Assembly (NCBI RefSeq): GCF_000184685.1 | Contig: NC_014830.1 | Coordinates: 1,860,001 to 1,924,000, forward strand | Length of the DNA stretch: 64,000 nucleotides | Origin: Intrasporangium calvum DSM 43043 | GTDB taxonomy: Bacteria > Actinomycetota > Actinomycetes > Actinomycetales > Dermatophilaceae | Direction: 5' to 3' | The notes under the pieces: generated by a model | Told to the model about the DNA's origin: nothing | The model's input: only the letters and a program-made list of their open reading frames with translations | Databases searched by the model: none | Shown: in pieces, positions 33,821-45,726 of the stretch | Numbering within the stretch: position 1 is the first letter of the stretch | Layout: each line of letters begins with the position of its first letter | Program-made: the position numbers and the translations under genes

Positions 33821-35944
33821 ATGCGTCCCACGACCGATCTCCAGCGCACCGTGGCCCCGTTCCAGGTGATCTCGGAGTACCAGCCGAGCGGGGACCAGCC
33901 CCGGGCCATCGACGAGCTCACCCGACGGATCAGGGCGGGCGAGCAGGACGTCGTCCTCCTCGGTGCGACCGGCACCGGCAAGTCCGCCACGACCGCCTGG
34001 CTGATCGAGCAGGTGCAGCGCCCCACCCTCGTGATGGCGCCCAACAAGACGCTCGCCGCGCAGCTCGCCAACGAGTTCCGCGAGCTGCTGCCCAACAACG
34101 CCGTCGAGTACTTCGTCTCGTACTACGACTACTACCAGCCTGAGGCCTACATCCCGCAGACCGACACCTACATCGAGAAGGACAGCTCGGTCAACGACGA
34201 GGTCGAGCGGCTGCGGCACTCCGCGACCAACTCCTTGCTGACCCGGCGCGACGTCATCGTCGTCGCGTCCGTCTCGTGCATCTACGGACTCGGCACCCCC
34301 CAGGAGTACGTCGACCGGATGGCGCGGATCAAGGTCGGCGAGGAGGTCGACCGGGACTCGCTGCTGCGTCGCTTCGTCGAGATGCAGTACACCCGCAACG
34401 ACCTCGCCTTCACGCGGGGGACCTTCCGGGTGCGCGGCGACACCGTCGAGATCATCCCCGTCTACGAGGAGCTCGCGATCCGCATCGAGTTCTTCGGCGA
34501 CGAGATCGAGCGGATCTACACGCTCCACCCGGTCACCGGCGAGGTGGTCCACGAGGAGCAGGAGATGTATGTCTTCCCCGCCTCCCACTACGTCGCCGGC
34601 CCGGAACGGATGGAGCGGGCCATCCGCGGGATCGAGCTCGAGCTCGAGGACCAGCTGGCCAGCTTCGAGAAGCAGGGCAAGCTCCTCGAGGCCCAGCGGC
34701 TGCGGATGCGCACCGCCTACGACATCGAGATGATGCGCCAGGTCGGGTTCTGCTCCGGCATCGAGAACTACTCGCGCCACATCGACGGGCGCGGGCCCGG
34801 GTCGGCGCCGAACTGCCTGATCGACTACTTCCCGGACGACTTCCTCCTCGTCATCGACGAGTCGCACCAGACCGTCCCGCAGATCGGGGCCATGTACGAG
34901 GGCGACATGTCCCGCAAACGGATGCTCGTCGAGCACGGCTTCCGCCTCCCGAGCGCGATGGACAACCGGCCGCTGAAGTGGGAGGAGTTCCTCGAGCGGA
35001 TCGGACAGACCGTGTACCTGTCCGCCACGCCGGGGGAGTACGAGCTGGCCAAGTCGGGCCGGAGCGGACCCCCCGTCGAGCAGATCATCCGCCCGACCGG
35101 TCTCATCGACCCCGAGGTGGTGCTCAAGCCGACGAAGGGCCAGATCGACGACCTGATGGACGAGATCCGGATCCGCGTCGACCGCAACGAGCGCGTGCTC
35201 GTCACGACCCTGACGAAGAAGATGGCCGAGGACCTCACCGACTACCTGCTCGACAAGGGGATCCGGGTCCGCTACCTGCACAGCGACATCGACACGTTGC
35301 GCCGGGTCGAGCTGCTGCGCGAGCTGCGCCAGGGCGTCTTCGACGTCCTCGTCGGTATCAACCTGCTGCGCGAGGGCCTCGACCTGCCCGAGGTGTCCTT
35401 GGTGTCGATCCTCGACGCCGACAAGGAGGGCTTCCTGCGCTCCGCCCGGTCGCTGATCCAGACGATCGGCCGCGCCGCCCGCAACGTCTCCGGCCAGGTC
35501 CACATGTACGCCGACAAGATCACCCCCTCGATGCAGGAGGCGCTCGACGAGACCAACCGGCGCCGGGACAAGCAGCTGGCCTACAACCGCGAGAAGGGGA
35601 TCGACCCCCAGCCCCTGCGCAAGAAGATCGCCGACATCACCGACCTGCTCCAGCGTGAGGACGCCGACACCCAGGAGCTGATCGGTTCCGGCCGGATGCA
35701 GTCCCGCGGCAAGAGCGGCGCCGCACGAGGCGCCGTCGCGGCCGACGTGGGCGTGTCGAGCGGTCGCCGTGGGGAGCGACCGGCCGACCTGGCCGCGGCC
35801 GACCTCGCCGGGCTCATCCAGGAGATGACCGAGCAGATGCACCAAGCAGCCGCCGAGCTCCATTTCGAGCTGGCTGCCCGGCTCCGGGACGAGGTCAGCG
35901 ACCTGAAGCGGGAGCTGCGCCAGATGACCCAGGCCACCCGCTGA
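33821..35944 (+). CDS. uvrB: Excinuclease ABC subunit B
   Basis: 707 residues, normal. Walker [16 protein letters not shown], the beta-hairpin region with [21 protein letters not shown] split across motifs, helicase motifs to [11 protein letters not shown], and the C-terminal UVR domain (about 660-700) that binds UvrC are all present. UvrB verifies the lesion passed from UvrA and recruits UvrC in nucleotide excision repair. ATG 33821 lies 6 nt after the -10 of a damage-type promoter, so the mRNA should be leaderless. Confidence 0.98.
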   Translation: MRPTTDLQRTVAPFQVISEYQPSGDQPRAIDELTRRIRAGEQDVVLLGATGTGKSATTAWLIEQVQRPTLVMAPNKTLAAQLANEFRELLPNNAVEYFVSYYDYYQPEAYIPQTDTYIEKDSSVNDEVERLRHSATNSLLTRRDVIVVASVSCIYGLGTPQEYVDRMARIKVGEEVDRDSLLRRFVEMQYTRNDLAFTRGTFRVRGDTVEIIPVYEELAIRIEFFGDEIERIYTLHPVTGEVVHEEQEMYVFPASHYVAGPERMERAIRGIELELEDQLASFEKQGKLLEAQRLRMRTAYDIEMMRQVGFCSGIENYSRHIDGRGPGSAPNCLIDYFPDDFLLVIDESHQTVPQIGAMYEGDMSRKRMLVEHGFRLPSAMDNRPLKWEEFLERIGQTVYLSATPGEYELAKSGRSGPPVEQIIRPTGLIDPEVVLKPTKGQIDDLMDEIRIRVDRNERVLVTTLTKKMAEDLTDYLLDKGIRVRYLHSDIDTLRRVELLRELRQGVFDVLVGINLLREGLDLPEVSLVSILDADKEGFLRSARSLIQTIGRAARNVSGQVHMYADKITPSMQEALDETNRRRDKQLAYNREKGIDPQPLRKKIADITDLLQREDADTQELIGSGRMQSRGKSGAARGAVAADVGVSSGRRGERPADLAAADLAGLIQEMTEQMHQAAAELHFELAARLRDEVSDLKRELRQMTQATR

Positions 35945-36015
35945 GGCAAGAGGTCGTCCCGCGCAGTGAACCGGATTTGGGCGGGAGCGGCAGGGAGTGA
36001 AAGACTCAGGCGTTC

Positions 36016-36118
36016 ACGGAGGGGAGTATCCCCGAAGCGATGGGTTCGTCATCACGGCTCCGACCTCGTCGGACCCGGGCCCATCGGCCGGCCTGTTGGG
36101 CGGGAGAGACCTCCGGTT
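36016..36118 (+). ncRNA. yybP-ykoY manganese riboswitch
   Basis: The leader of terC has the class features: closing stem CGGAGG (36018-36023) with CCTCCG (36111-36116), the 5' motif GGGGAGTATCCC, the loop TCGTCATCACGGC (36047 on), and the 3' GGGAGAGACCTCC. These match actinobacterial yybP-ykoY Mn2+ sensors, which commonly control TerC-type exporters. The switch end lies about 43 nt before the terC ATG, so control of translation initiation is likely. Confidence 0.8.
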
Positions 36119-36161
36119 GCTCATGTTGTCCTGGTCGACACTGTAACCGGAAGGCGTTCCC

Positions 36162-37187
36162 ATGCACGTTCCCCTCTGGGGCTGGTACCTCACGATCGGC
36201 TTGATGACGATCGTGCTGCTCATCGATGTCTTCGTCATCGCCCGCAGACCCCACGTCCCCTCGATGGGGGAGGCGGGCCGGCACCTCGCGTTCTACGTCA
36301 CGGCGGCGGTCCTCTTCGGCCTGTTCGTCTGGTGGGAGTGGGGCGGGCAGTACGCCGGGGAGTTCTACGCCGGCTGGCTGACCGAGTACTCCCTGTCGGT
36401 GGACAACCTCTTCGTCTTCCTGCTCATCATGCAGAGCTTCCGGGTGCCGCAGCGGTTGCAGCAGTCCGCCCTCATGATCGGCATCATCATCGCGATCCTG
36501 CTGCGCGGCGTCTTCATCGCCCTCGGCGCCGTCGTCATCAACGCGTACGCCTGGGTCTTCTACATCTTCGGCGCCTTCCTCATCTACACGGCGATCAAAC
36601 TCGCCAAGGGCGGCGAGGCGGACGACGACGAGTACCACGAGAACCGGTTCCTGATCTGGGTCGAGAAGACCTTCCGGGCGACCAAGGAGTGGCACGGCGC
36701 CCACCTGACCATCGTCCAGGGCGGCAAGCGCCTGATCACCCCGATGATGATCGTCATCCTGGCGCTCGGCACGACCGACCTGCTCTTCGCCCTCGACTCG
36801 ATCCCCGCGATCTACGGGCTGACGAAGGAGCCGTTCCTCGTCCTGACCGCCAACATCTTCGCCCTGATGGGCCTGCGCCAGCTGTACTTCCTGATCGGCG
36901 GGCTGCTCAAGCGCCTCGTCTACCTGAGCATCGGCCTGGCCGTCCTCCTCGGCTTCATCGGCGTCAAGCTCATTCTGCACGCCCTGCACGAGAACAACCT
37001 GCCGTTCCTCAACGGCGGCGAACCCCTGCACGGCGTGCCGGACATCCCGATCAGCGTCTCCCTCGGCGCCATCGTGGTCATCCTCGGCATCACCACGGTT
37101 GCCAGCCTCCTCAAGACGCGCCGGGACGCTCGTGCCGACGCGCGGGCCGCGTCCGTCGACGCGGGCACCGGCAGCCGCGACGCCTGA
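36162..37187 (+). CDS. TerC-family membrane protein, probable Mn2+ exporter
   Basis: 341 residues, about nine hydrophobic segments. The family motifs LTEYSLSVDNLFVFLLIMQSF and GTTDLLFALDSIPAIYGLTKE, with their paired acidic residues in membrane helices, are intact. TerC/Alx proteins export manganese or metallate secreted proteins. The manganese riboswitch upstream supports a metal role rather than tellurite resistance. GGAAGG is 8 nt before the ATG. Confidence 0.9.
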   Translation: MHVPLWGWYLTIGLMTIVLLIDVFVIARRPHVPSMGEAGRHLAFYVTAAVLFGLFVWWEWGGQYAGEFYAGWLTEYSLSVDNLFVFLLIMQSFRVPQRLQQSALMIGIIIAILLRGVFIALGAVVINAYAWVFYIFGAFLIYTAIKLAKGGEADDDEYHENRFLIWVEKTFRATKEWHGAHLTIVQGGKRLITPMMIVILALGTTDLLFALDSIPAIYGLTKEPFLVLTANIFALMGLRQLYFLIGGLLKRLVYLSIGLAVLLGFIGVKLILHALHENNLPFLNGGEPLHGVPDIPISVSLGAIVVILGITTVASLLKTRRDARADARAASVDAGTGSRDA

Positions 37188-37218
37188 ACGCCGCCTGAAT
37201 GCGGCCCGGGTCAGCGGG

Positions 37219-38118
37219 TCACCCCGACCCGGTCACGGCATCCGGCGGGTCCTGCTCCCGCTTCGCACTGAGGACGATCGCGCTCGCGACGACGACGAGC
37301 AGGAGCCCGAGCACCTGCCTCCCGTCGAGGACCTGTCCGAGGACGATGAGCCCGGCCAGGGCTGCCACCGCGGGTTCGAGGCTCAGCAGGATGCCGAAGA
37401 CGCTCTGGCTCAGGTGGCGCAAGGCCATCAGCTCGAACGAGTAGGGCAGGACCGAGCTGAGCACCGCGATCCCCAGCCCGAGGGCGAGGATCTCGGGCGT
37501 CCACGAGTCGACGGACGTGAGGCCGAACGGCATGACGACGAGGCTGGCGACGACGAGCGCGACGGCGAGTCCGTCGACGCCGTCGAACAGCGTCCCGGTG
37601 CGCTGACTGAGGACGATGTAGGCGGCCCACAGGACGCCGGCCGCTCCCGCCCAGAGCAGGCCGATCGGCTCGAACCGACCCCACGTGGCGTCGGTCGCCC
37701 CGGAGACGAGTGCGACCCCGAGCCCCGCAGCCAGCACCGCGGTGAGGTCGCGCGGCCGTCGGCTGAGGACCGCCGCGAGGGCCAACGGCCCCAGGAACTC
37801 CACGGTCACGGCGACGCCGATCGGCAGGTAGGCGAGCGAGGAGTAGAACGCGGTGTTCATCGCGGCCAGCGCAACTCCGAAGAGGACCACGGTGCCCCAC
37901 GCCCGACCGGAGCGGCCGCGCAGCCGTGGCCGGGCCACGGCACAGAGGATGACCATGGCGAAGGCGAGGCGCATCAGCACCGACCCCACCGCCCCGATCC
38001 GGGGGACCAGGGTCGCGGCCAGAGCGCCACCGAACTGGACGGAGACGACACCGGCGAACACGAGCAGAGGGGCCGTGGAGCGATCCAGTGTCAGGCGGGG
38101 GCGCGGCACGGTCGTCAT
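37219..38118 (-). CDS. EamA/DMT-superfamily transporter
   Basis: 299 residues from ATG 38118, ten hydrophobic segments in two EamA repeats (second repeat PIGLLWAGAAGVLWAAYIVLS, closing LEPAVAALAGLIVLGQVL). Resembles RhaT/EamA drug-metabolite exporters, often for threonine/homoserine or purines; the substrate is not evident. The last residues (KREQDPPDAVTGSG) lie 31 bp from the convergent terC stop. A longer upstream reading is proline-rich and unlikely. Confidence 0.87.
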   Translation of the reverse strand: MTTVPRPRLTLDRSTAPLLVFAGVVSVQFGGALAATLVPRIGAVGSVLMRLAFAMVILCAVARPRLRGRSGRAWGTVVLFGVALAAMNTAFYSSLAYLPIGVAVTVEFLGPLALAAVLSRRPRDLTAVLAAGLGVALVSGATDATWGRFEPIGLLWAGAAGVLWAAYIVLSQRTGTLFDGVDGLAVALVVASLVVMPFGLTSVDSWTPEILALGLGIAVLSSVLPYSFELMALRHLSQSVFGILLSLEPAVAALAGLIVLGQVLDGRQVLGLLLVVVASAIVLSAKREQDPPDAVTGSG

Positions 38119-38223
38119 CCTGCCACGGGGTCCCACCTGCGTCCGGGACTGCCCGCCGCGGGTGAGAGGCAGCGTCGGGATGAGCCGTCCTCCAGGGGGC
38201 TGACACGAGCCGCCCGCTCGACG

Positions 38224-38229
38224 TACCGT
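38224..38229 (+). promoter_or_regulatory. -10 box of the 104-residue gene, leaderless
   Basis: TACCGT followed by 6 nt and ATG 38236. Confidence 0.45.
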
Positions 38230-38235
38230 CGTGGC

Positions 38236-38550
38236 ATGGGCGAGATCACGGTCGAAGAACTCGAAGCTCCCAAGCACCGCCCCGACCCGGAGGACGCCCT
38301 GGTCGTCATGCAGGGTTGGCTCCACGCTCCGCGCGACTGGGACGGGGCCCAGCTGGAACGCCTCTGGAACGAGAAACACGCACGGTCCCGGCTCGGGGTG
38401 GGCCTCTGCGTGGCCAACAGCCCGCGACGCCACTTCGTCGTGAGCAACGTCCCTTACGACGTCGAGGTCGTGCGGGCGGAGCTCGAGTCGCTCATCGCGG
38501 AGCTGGGTTCAGCCGGTGACGAGGCCGAGCCGGAGGCTGAGACGGCCTAG
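38236..38550 (+). CDS. Small hypothetical protein
   Basis: 104 residues; not recognised. No signal peptide or membrane helix. The middle (ALVVMQGWLHAPRDWDGAQLERLWNEKHAR split over two helices) is aromatic-rich, and the tail is acidic (GDEAEPEAETA). Codon use matches the neighbours and a leaderless promoter is visible, so I think it is a real gene. It is divergent from the EamA transporter and convergent with the MBL hydrolase gene. Confidence 0.7.
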   Translation: MGEITVEELEAPKHRPDPEDALVVMQGWLHAPRDWDGAQLERLWNEKHARSRLGVGLCVANSPRRHFVVSNVPYDVEVVRAELESLIAELGSAGDEAEPEAETA

Positions 38551-38636
38551 CCGTTCGCAGACCGACCCCGGCCCGGATCGACGCAGACCCGCATCGACGC
38601 AGACCGGGCCTGCGCCTCCGGTCACCAGCCGCCGGG

Positions 38637-39335
38637 TCACCAGCCGCGGGCGCGCCACTCGTCGAGGTGTGGCCGCTCCGCGCCGAGGGTCGAGTCGTCG
38701 CCGTGGCCGGGGTAGAACCAGGTGTGGTCGTCGTAGCGGTCGAACACCCGGGTCGTCACGTCGGCGATGAGGGAGGCGAAGCTCTGGCCGGGGTTGCGGG
38801 TGTTGCCCACGCCACCGGGGAAGAGCGAGTCCCCGGTGAACAGGTGGGTCGACCCGGCAGGGTCCTCGTAGGCGAGCGCGATCGAGCCCGGCGTGTGACC
38901 ACGCAGGTGGATGACGTCGAGGGAGCTGTCGCCGACGCGCACGACGTCGCCCTGTCCGACTCGCACGTCCACCGGGACCGGGAGGTCGTCTGCGTCGGCG
39001 GTGCCGGCCACCGTGCGGGCACCTGTCGCCGCGACGACCGCCTCGAGCGCGCGCACGTGGTCCCAGTGCTGGTGTGTCGTCACCACGGTCTCGAGCCCGC
39101 CGGTGCCGGCGACCTCGAGGATCCGGGGGGCGTCGTCAGCGGCGTCGATGAGCAGCTGGCGGCCCGTGGCCCGGTCGGTCAGGAGGTAGACGTTGTTGCT
39201 CATCTCGGACACGGCGAGCTTGCGGATCGTCAGGTCGCGCAGCTCACGGACGGCCACGGGACCGTCGGGCACGACCCGCCCGGTGTAGTCGTCCGCGGCG
39301 CAGTCGGTCGGCTCGATCCCCGCTGAGTCGGTCAC
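38637..39335 (-). CDS. MBL-fold metallo-hydrolase (glyoxalase II-like)
   Basis: 232 residues from GTG 39335, with GGAGG 6 nt upstream. Metal ligands are in place: VTTHQHWDHVRAL (HxHxDH), HLRGHTPGSIAL, LFTGDSLFPGG and YPGHGDDSTLG. This set matches hydroxyacylglutathione-hydrolase-like enzymes; in an actinomycete the thiol would be mycothiol, and the preceding mycothiol-type enzyme supports that. The start is 2 nt after the stop of the upstream gene, so translation is probably coupled. Confidence 0.88.
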   Translation of the reverse strand: MTDSAGIEPTDCAADDYTGRVVPDGPVAVRELRDLTIRKLAVSEMSNNVYLLTDRATGRQLLIDAADDAPRILEVAGTGGLETVVTTHQHWDHVRALEAVVAATGARTVAGTADADDLPVPVDVRVGQGDVVRVGDSSLDVIHLRGHTPGSIALAYEDPAGSTHLFTGDSLFPGGVGNTRNPGQSFASLIADVTTRVFDRYDDHTWFYPGHGDDSTLGAERPHLDEWRARGW

Positions 39336-39337
39336 GG

Positions 39338-40042
39338 TCAGCCTCCGAAGGGAAGGCGGGGGAGGTCCTCGGGGTGGCCCGGGAGGCCGTCCGTGCGGCC
39401 GCGGGCGAGCCAGTGGAGCACACCGTGGCGTGGCCCGGTGACCGTGGTGGCCCCGTCCCCGACGGTCCACTCGTCGCCCTCGTCCGTTCGCAGGAGCAGG
39501 CCCGGAGTGCCGTCGCTCGAGCCGAGCCGGGCCACCATGTCCTCGAGGAAGAGGTGGAGGAGCTCGTCGGGCGTCGACGCGAAGGTGTAGCCGGCGTCGA
39601 GGTCGACGTGGTGCCAGACCACCTCGCGCAGCCGCATGAAGGCGACGCGCTCGGCCGCGATGAGCTGTCCCCCGGGCACACGTTCCACCGTGGTGCCCAC
39701 GTGCTGCACGCCGACCTGGGCGATCTGGGGAGCCAGCAGCGCCGACGTGGCCCGGACGTCCGCTGCCAGCGTGGCGGCATCCCGGCCCGCGCCGGCGTCG
39801 ATCTCGGCGTCCCTCGCCTCGTTCGAGTCGTACATCGTCTCGGGTTCACCGGTGAGCACCGCCGAGCAGACCCGCTGGAGTGCCTCGGCGTTGCGGGCCA
39901 GGTGGCTGAGGACGTGGCCCCGCGTCCAGCCCGCGCAGAGGGAGGCGGCGCGCACGTCGTCGTCGGAGAACGACTCAGCCGTCGCGACGAGCCGCTCGGT
40001 CTCGTCGGGCAGGTGGCGTGTCGACAGGTCAATGAGGTGCAT
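39338..40042 (-). CDS. Maleylpyruvate isomerase-family mycothiol-dependent enzyme (MDMPI)
   Basis: 234 residues. The N-terminal DinB-like helical bundle has CAGWTRGHVLSHLARNAEAL with the metal-binding His, and MRLREVVWHHVDLDAGY supplies the other ligands; a small C-terminal sterol-carrier-like domain follows. Family members use mycothiol as cofactor for isomerisation or detoxification. The exact reaction is unknown. Its start overlaps the end of the GH15 gene by 14 bp. Confidence 0.87.
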   Translation of the reverse strand: MHLIDLSTRHLPDETERLVATAESFSDDDVRAASLCAGWTRGHVLSHLARNAEALQRVCSAVLTGEPETMYDSNEARDAEIDAGAGRDAATLAADVRATSALLAPQIAQVGVQHVGTTVERVPGGQLIAAERVAFMRLREVVWHHVDLDAGYTFASTPDELLHLFLEDMVARLGSSDGTPGLLLRTDEGDEWTVGDGATTVTGPRHGVLHWLARGRTDGLPGHPEDLPRLPFGG

Positions 40043-41864
40043 GTCGTGCCTTTCCGGTGGCTTCGGCCAGCGCGAGGGCCGCGCCGACCAAGGTCAGGTG
40101 GGAGAAGGCCTGGGGAAAGTTGCCCACCATGCGCCGCTCCACGGGGTCGTACTCCTCGGACAGCAGCCCCACGTCGTTGACGAGCCCGACGAGACGGTCC
40201 ATCAGCGCGCTCGCCTCGGCCAGCAGGCCCGCCTTCGCGTACGCGATGACGAGCCAGAACGAGCAGGCGAGGAACGGGTGCTCGCCGCCCTCCAGGCCGT
40301 CGACCCCGGACTCGGTGCGGTAGCGCAGGACCAGCCCGTGCGGCATCAGGTCCTGCTCGACGGCGCGGATGGTCCCCAGCATGCGGGGGTCGTCGCCCGC
40401 GAGGAAGCCCACGGCCGACAGGGTGAGCAGCGACGCGTCGACCTCGGTCGTGTCGTAGTGCTGCACGAAGGTCTGACGCTCCTCGTTCCACCCCTTCTCC
40501 AGGACCTCCGCGCGCACCTGGTCACGCAGGTCGCGCCATTTGTCCACGGGTCCCTCCAGGCCGTGTTCCTCGACCGCCTGGATGGCCCGGTCGAAGGCGG
40601 CCCAGACCATGACGCGGGAGTGGGTGAACTGACGCACGGGGCCGCGGATCTCCCAGAGTCCGTTGTCGGCCTCCTGCCAGTGCTCGGCGAGGTTCTCGAC
40701 GAGGGCGCGCTGGAGCTTCCAGGAGTCGTCGCTCTCGGTGAGGCCCCGCTGGCGGGCGTGCTCGAGCGCGATCATCACCTCGCCGAGCACGTCGGTCTGA
40801 CGTTGGCCGACGGCGCCGTTGCCGATCCGCACGGGGCGCGAGTCGGCATAGCCGGGCAGGTGGGGCAGCTCGCGCTCGGGGAGGTCACGAGCGCCGTCGA
40901 CGCAGTACATGATCTGGATGTCCTCGGGGTCGCCGGCGACGGCGCGGAGCAGCCACTGGCGCCACAGGTCGGTCTCCTCGAGGTAGCCGCAGCCGAGGAG
41001 GGCCTCGAGGGTCAGCGCGGCGTCGCGGAGCCAGCAGAACCGGTAGTCCCAGTTGCGCTCGCCCCCGAAGTCCTCGGGTAGGGACGTCGTCGGGGCGGCG
41101 ACGATGCCGCCGGTGACGTCGTGGCTCAGGAGCCGCAGGACGAGGAGGGACCGCGTCACGGCGGCCGCATGGGGCCCGTCGTAGTCGCTGCGCGCCGCCC
41201 AGCGGTGCGTGTGGTCGATCGTTCCGACGATGCGGTCCATCACCTTGAGGGGCGCCGGAACGGTCTCATGGCTGCGGAACCACGTCGTGGCGAAGGTGTA
41301 GGTCTCTCCGGCCGCGACGTCGAACTCGTCGACGTGACGTCCGTCCTCCGCGCGAGGGAGCCGGGCGCCACGCAGGACGAGCATGTCGGGGCCGGCCACC
41401 GCGGTGATGACCTCGTCGATGCCCGCCTCCCGTTCCTCGGTGTGCCGGCTGACCCAGGGCCGCATCAGGCCGTAGCCGAAACGGACGATCCACTCGTGGC
41501 GGATCCGGACGGTTCCTCGGACGCCCTCGATGCGGCGCAGGAGGTCGGCCCGCCCGTCGCCGAGGGGCATCAGGTCGATGACCCGGACCACTCCTGTCGC
41601 GGTCTCGTGGGTGGTCTCGAGGACGAACGAGTCGTCGAGGTACCGGCGGGTCGTCCGGACGTCGGGGTCGATGGGCCCGAGCAGCCACCGACCGTTCTCC
41701 CGGGTGCCGAGGAGCGCCGCGAAGCAGGCGTGGGAGTCGAACCGGGGCAGGCAGAGCCAGTCGACGGAGCCTCCGCGGCTGACGAGCGCCGCCGTCCGGG
41801 TGTCGCCGAGGACGGCGTAGTCCTCGATCGGCGTGACGTTCCCGGGGGGCCGGCTCCCACTCAT
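40029..41864 (-). CDS. Glycoside hydrolase family 15 protein (glucoamylase/trehalase-like)
   Basis: 611 residues from ATG 41864. An N-terminal beta-sandwich (about 1-210; IEDYAVLGDTRTAALVSRGGSVDWLCLPRFD) precedes the (alpha/alpha)6 catalytic domain with FGGERNWDYRFCWLRDAALTLEALLG and the acidic LSEEYDP near the C-terminus. The closest described relatives are actinobacterial GH15 trehalases such as Rv2402; glucoamylase activity is the alternative. No signal peptide, so an intracellular enzyme. A dispersed 14-bp element lies 8 bp before the start. First gene of a three-gene operon. Confidence 0.88.
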   Translation of the reverse strand: MSGSRPPGNVTPIEDYAVLGDTRTAALVSRGGSVDWLCLPRFDSHACFAALLGTRENGRWLLGPIDPDVRTTRRYLDDSFVLETTHETATGVVRVIDLMPLGDGRADLLRRIEGVRGTVRIRHEWIVRFGYGLMRPWVSRHTEEREAGIDEVITAVAGPDMLVLRGARLPRAEDGRHVDEFDVAAGETYTFATTWFRSHETVPAPLKVMDRIVGTIDHTHRWAARSDYDGPHAAAVTRSLLVLRLLSHDVTGGIVAAPTTSLPEDFGGERNWDYRFCWLRDAALTLEALLGCGYLEETDLWRQWLLRAVAGDPEDIQIMYCVDGARDLPERELPHLPGYADSRPVRIGNGAVGQRQTDVLGEVMIALEHARQRGLTESDDSWKLQRALVENLAEHWQEADNGLWEIRGPVRQFTHSRVMVWAAFDRAIQAVEEHGLEGPVDKWRDLRDQVRAEVLEKGWNEERQTFVQHYDTTEVDASLLTLSAVGFLAGDDPRMLGTIRAVEQDLMPHGLVLRYRTESGVDGLEGGEHPFLACSFWLVIAYAKAGLLAEASALMDRLVGLVNDVGLLSEEYDPVERRMVGNFPQAFSHLTLVGAALALAEATGKARHAPH

Positions 41865-41872
41865 GAGGACAC

Positions 41873-41886
41873 CGTATGCCGCTGGG
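41873..41886 (-). repeat. Dispersed 14-bp element, copy 5 (upstream of GH15 gene)
   Basis: CGTATGCCGCTGGG on the plus strand, so it reads CCCAGCGGCATACG toward the GH15 start, 8 bp away. Confidence 0.88.
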
Positions 41887-41987
41887 CTCGGTCCCGGGTC
41901 CCGCGACCTCTCGGTCCTTCCGCGCGTCCGCGGCGGCGGCCCGGGCGCAGGTCGTGGGCCGGGAGGGGAGTGGAGAGCGGGAGCCGG

Positions 41988-42001
41988 CCCAGCGGCATAC
42001 G
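41988..42001 (+). repeat. Dispersed 14-bp element, copy 6 (upstream of uvrA)
   Basis: CCCAGCGGCATACG, 50 bp before the uvrA GTG. With copy 5 it makes a divergent pair 101 bp apart, each reading toward its own gene. Confidence 0.88.
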
Positions 42002-42021
42002 GCTGATCATGGATTCCGGGA

Positions 42022-42044
42022 CTGTCAGTCCGGCGACCTAGCAT
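42022..42044 (+). promoter_or_regulatory. DNA-damage-type promoter of uvrA
   Basis: CTGTCAGTC-N8-TAGCAT matches TTGTCRGTG-N8-TAnnnT at seven of nine upstream positions with exact spacing. GTG 42052 follows after 7 nt. Confidence 0.7.
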
Positions 42045-42051
42045 GGGGCGC

Positions 42052-45143
<3,092 letters not shown>

Positions 45144-45147
<4 letters not shown>

Positions 45148-45617
45148 ACGACCCCCTACTCCCGCCCGCGAGTCCGGCGACCAGTCCGGCGACCGGGCCT
45201 GCGACGAGCCAGGCGACCGGCCCGGTGACCGCCCGACGGAGCGTCCTGCTCGGCGCCGCCGCGGCCGGCACCCTGGCGGCCTGCAGCAGCCCACCCGTTC
45301 CTGCGCCGTCCGCTGGCTCACCGGACGGCGCTGGAGGCACCCCGCTGTCCGAGATCCCCGTCGGGGGAGGCAAGATCTTCGCCCAGCAGAAGGTCGTCGT
45401 CACCCAGCCCACGGCCGGTGTGCTCAAGGCGTTCTCGACGACCTGCCCGCACCAGGGCTGCGCCGTGACGAGCATCCGCGACGGCCAGATCATCTGCCCG
45501 TGCCACGGGAGCACCTTCGACATCGCGTCCGGCGCCCCGAGCGCGGACAGCCAGGCCAAGCAGCCGCTCGCCGCGAGGTCCATCACGCGGTCCGGGGACA
45601 CCTTCACCATCACCTGA
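45144..45617 (+). CDS. Rieske [2Fe-2S] protein with Tat/lipoprotein signal
   Basis: 157 residues. The N-terminus has repeated SPAT/GPAT units, then a twin-arginine-like [14 protein letters not shown] and lipobox LAAC, so export as a folded lipoprotein is likely. The C-terminal Rieske domain has CPHQGC and CPCHGS, supplying two Cys and two His ligands, and [14 protein letters not shown]. It should carry electrons at the outer face of the membrane. Partner unknown. Its GTG overlaps the uvrA stop, an odd pairing with a repair gene. Confidence 0.88.
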
Positions 45618-45637
45618 CATCACCTGACATCACCTGA
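45608..45637. repeat. Three tandem 10-bp repeats across the Rieske stop codon
   Basis: CATCACCTGA three times; the first copy supplies the TGA stop at 45615-45617. Confidence 0.9.
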
Positions 45638-45680
45638 CCCGCGGCGGGAGGGCACGGTCGGCAGCCGCGAGCGGGGCGAG

Positions 45681-45694
45681 CCCAGCGGCATACG
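45681..45694 (+). repeat. Dispersed 14-bp element, copy 7 (upstream of uvrC)
   Basis: CCCAGCGGCATACG, 32 bp before the uvrC GTG. Confidence 0.88.
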
Positions 45695-45697
45695 GCA

Positions 45698-45720
45698 GCG
45701 TCCGTGGGCCGACATAGGGT
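45698..45720 (+). promoter_or_regulatory. Promoter of uvrC, weak damage-type match
   Basis: GCGTCCGTG-N8-TAGGGT keeps six of nine upstream positions of TTGTCRGTG, with exact spacing. The -10 is good and GTG 45727 follows after 6 nt. Confidence 0.45.
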
Positions 45721-45726
45721 GGTGCC

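Noticed and set aside
33623-35863. Open frame of about 746 codons antisense to uvrB
   Set aside because: Shadow of uvrB with no domain signature.
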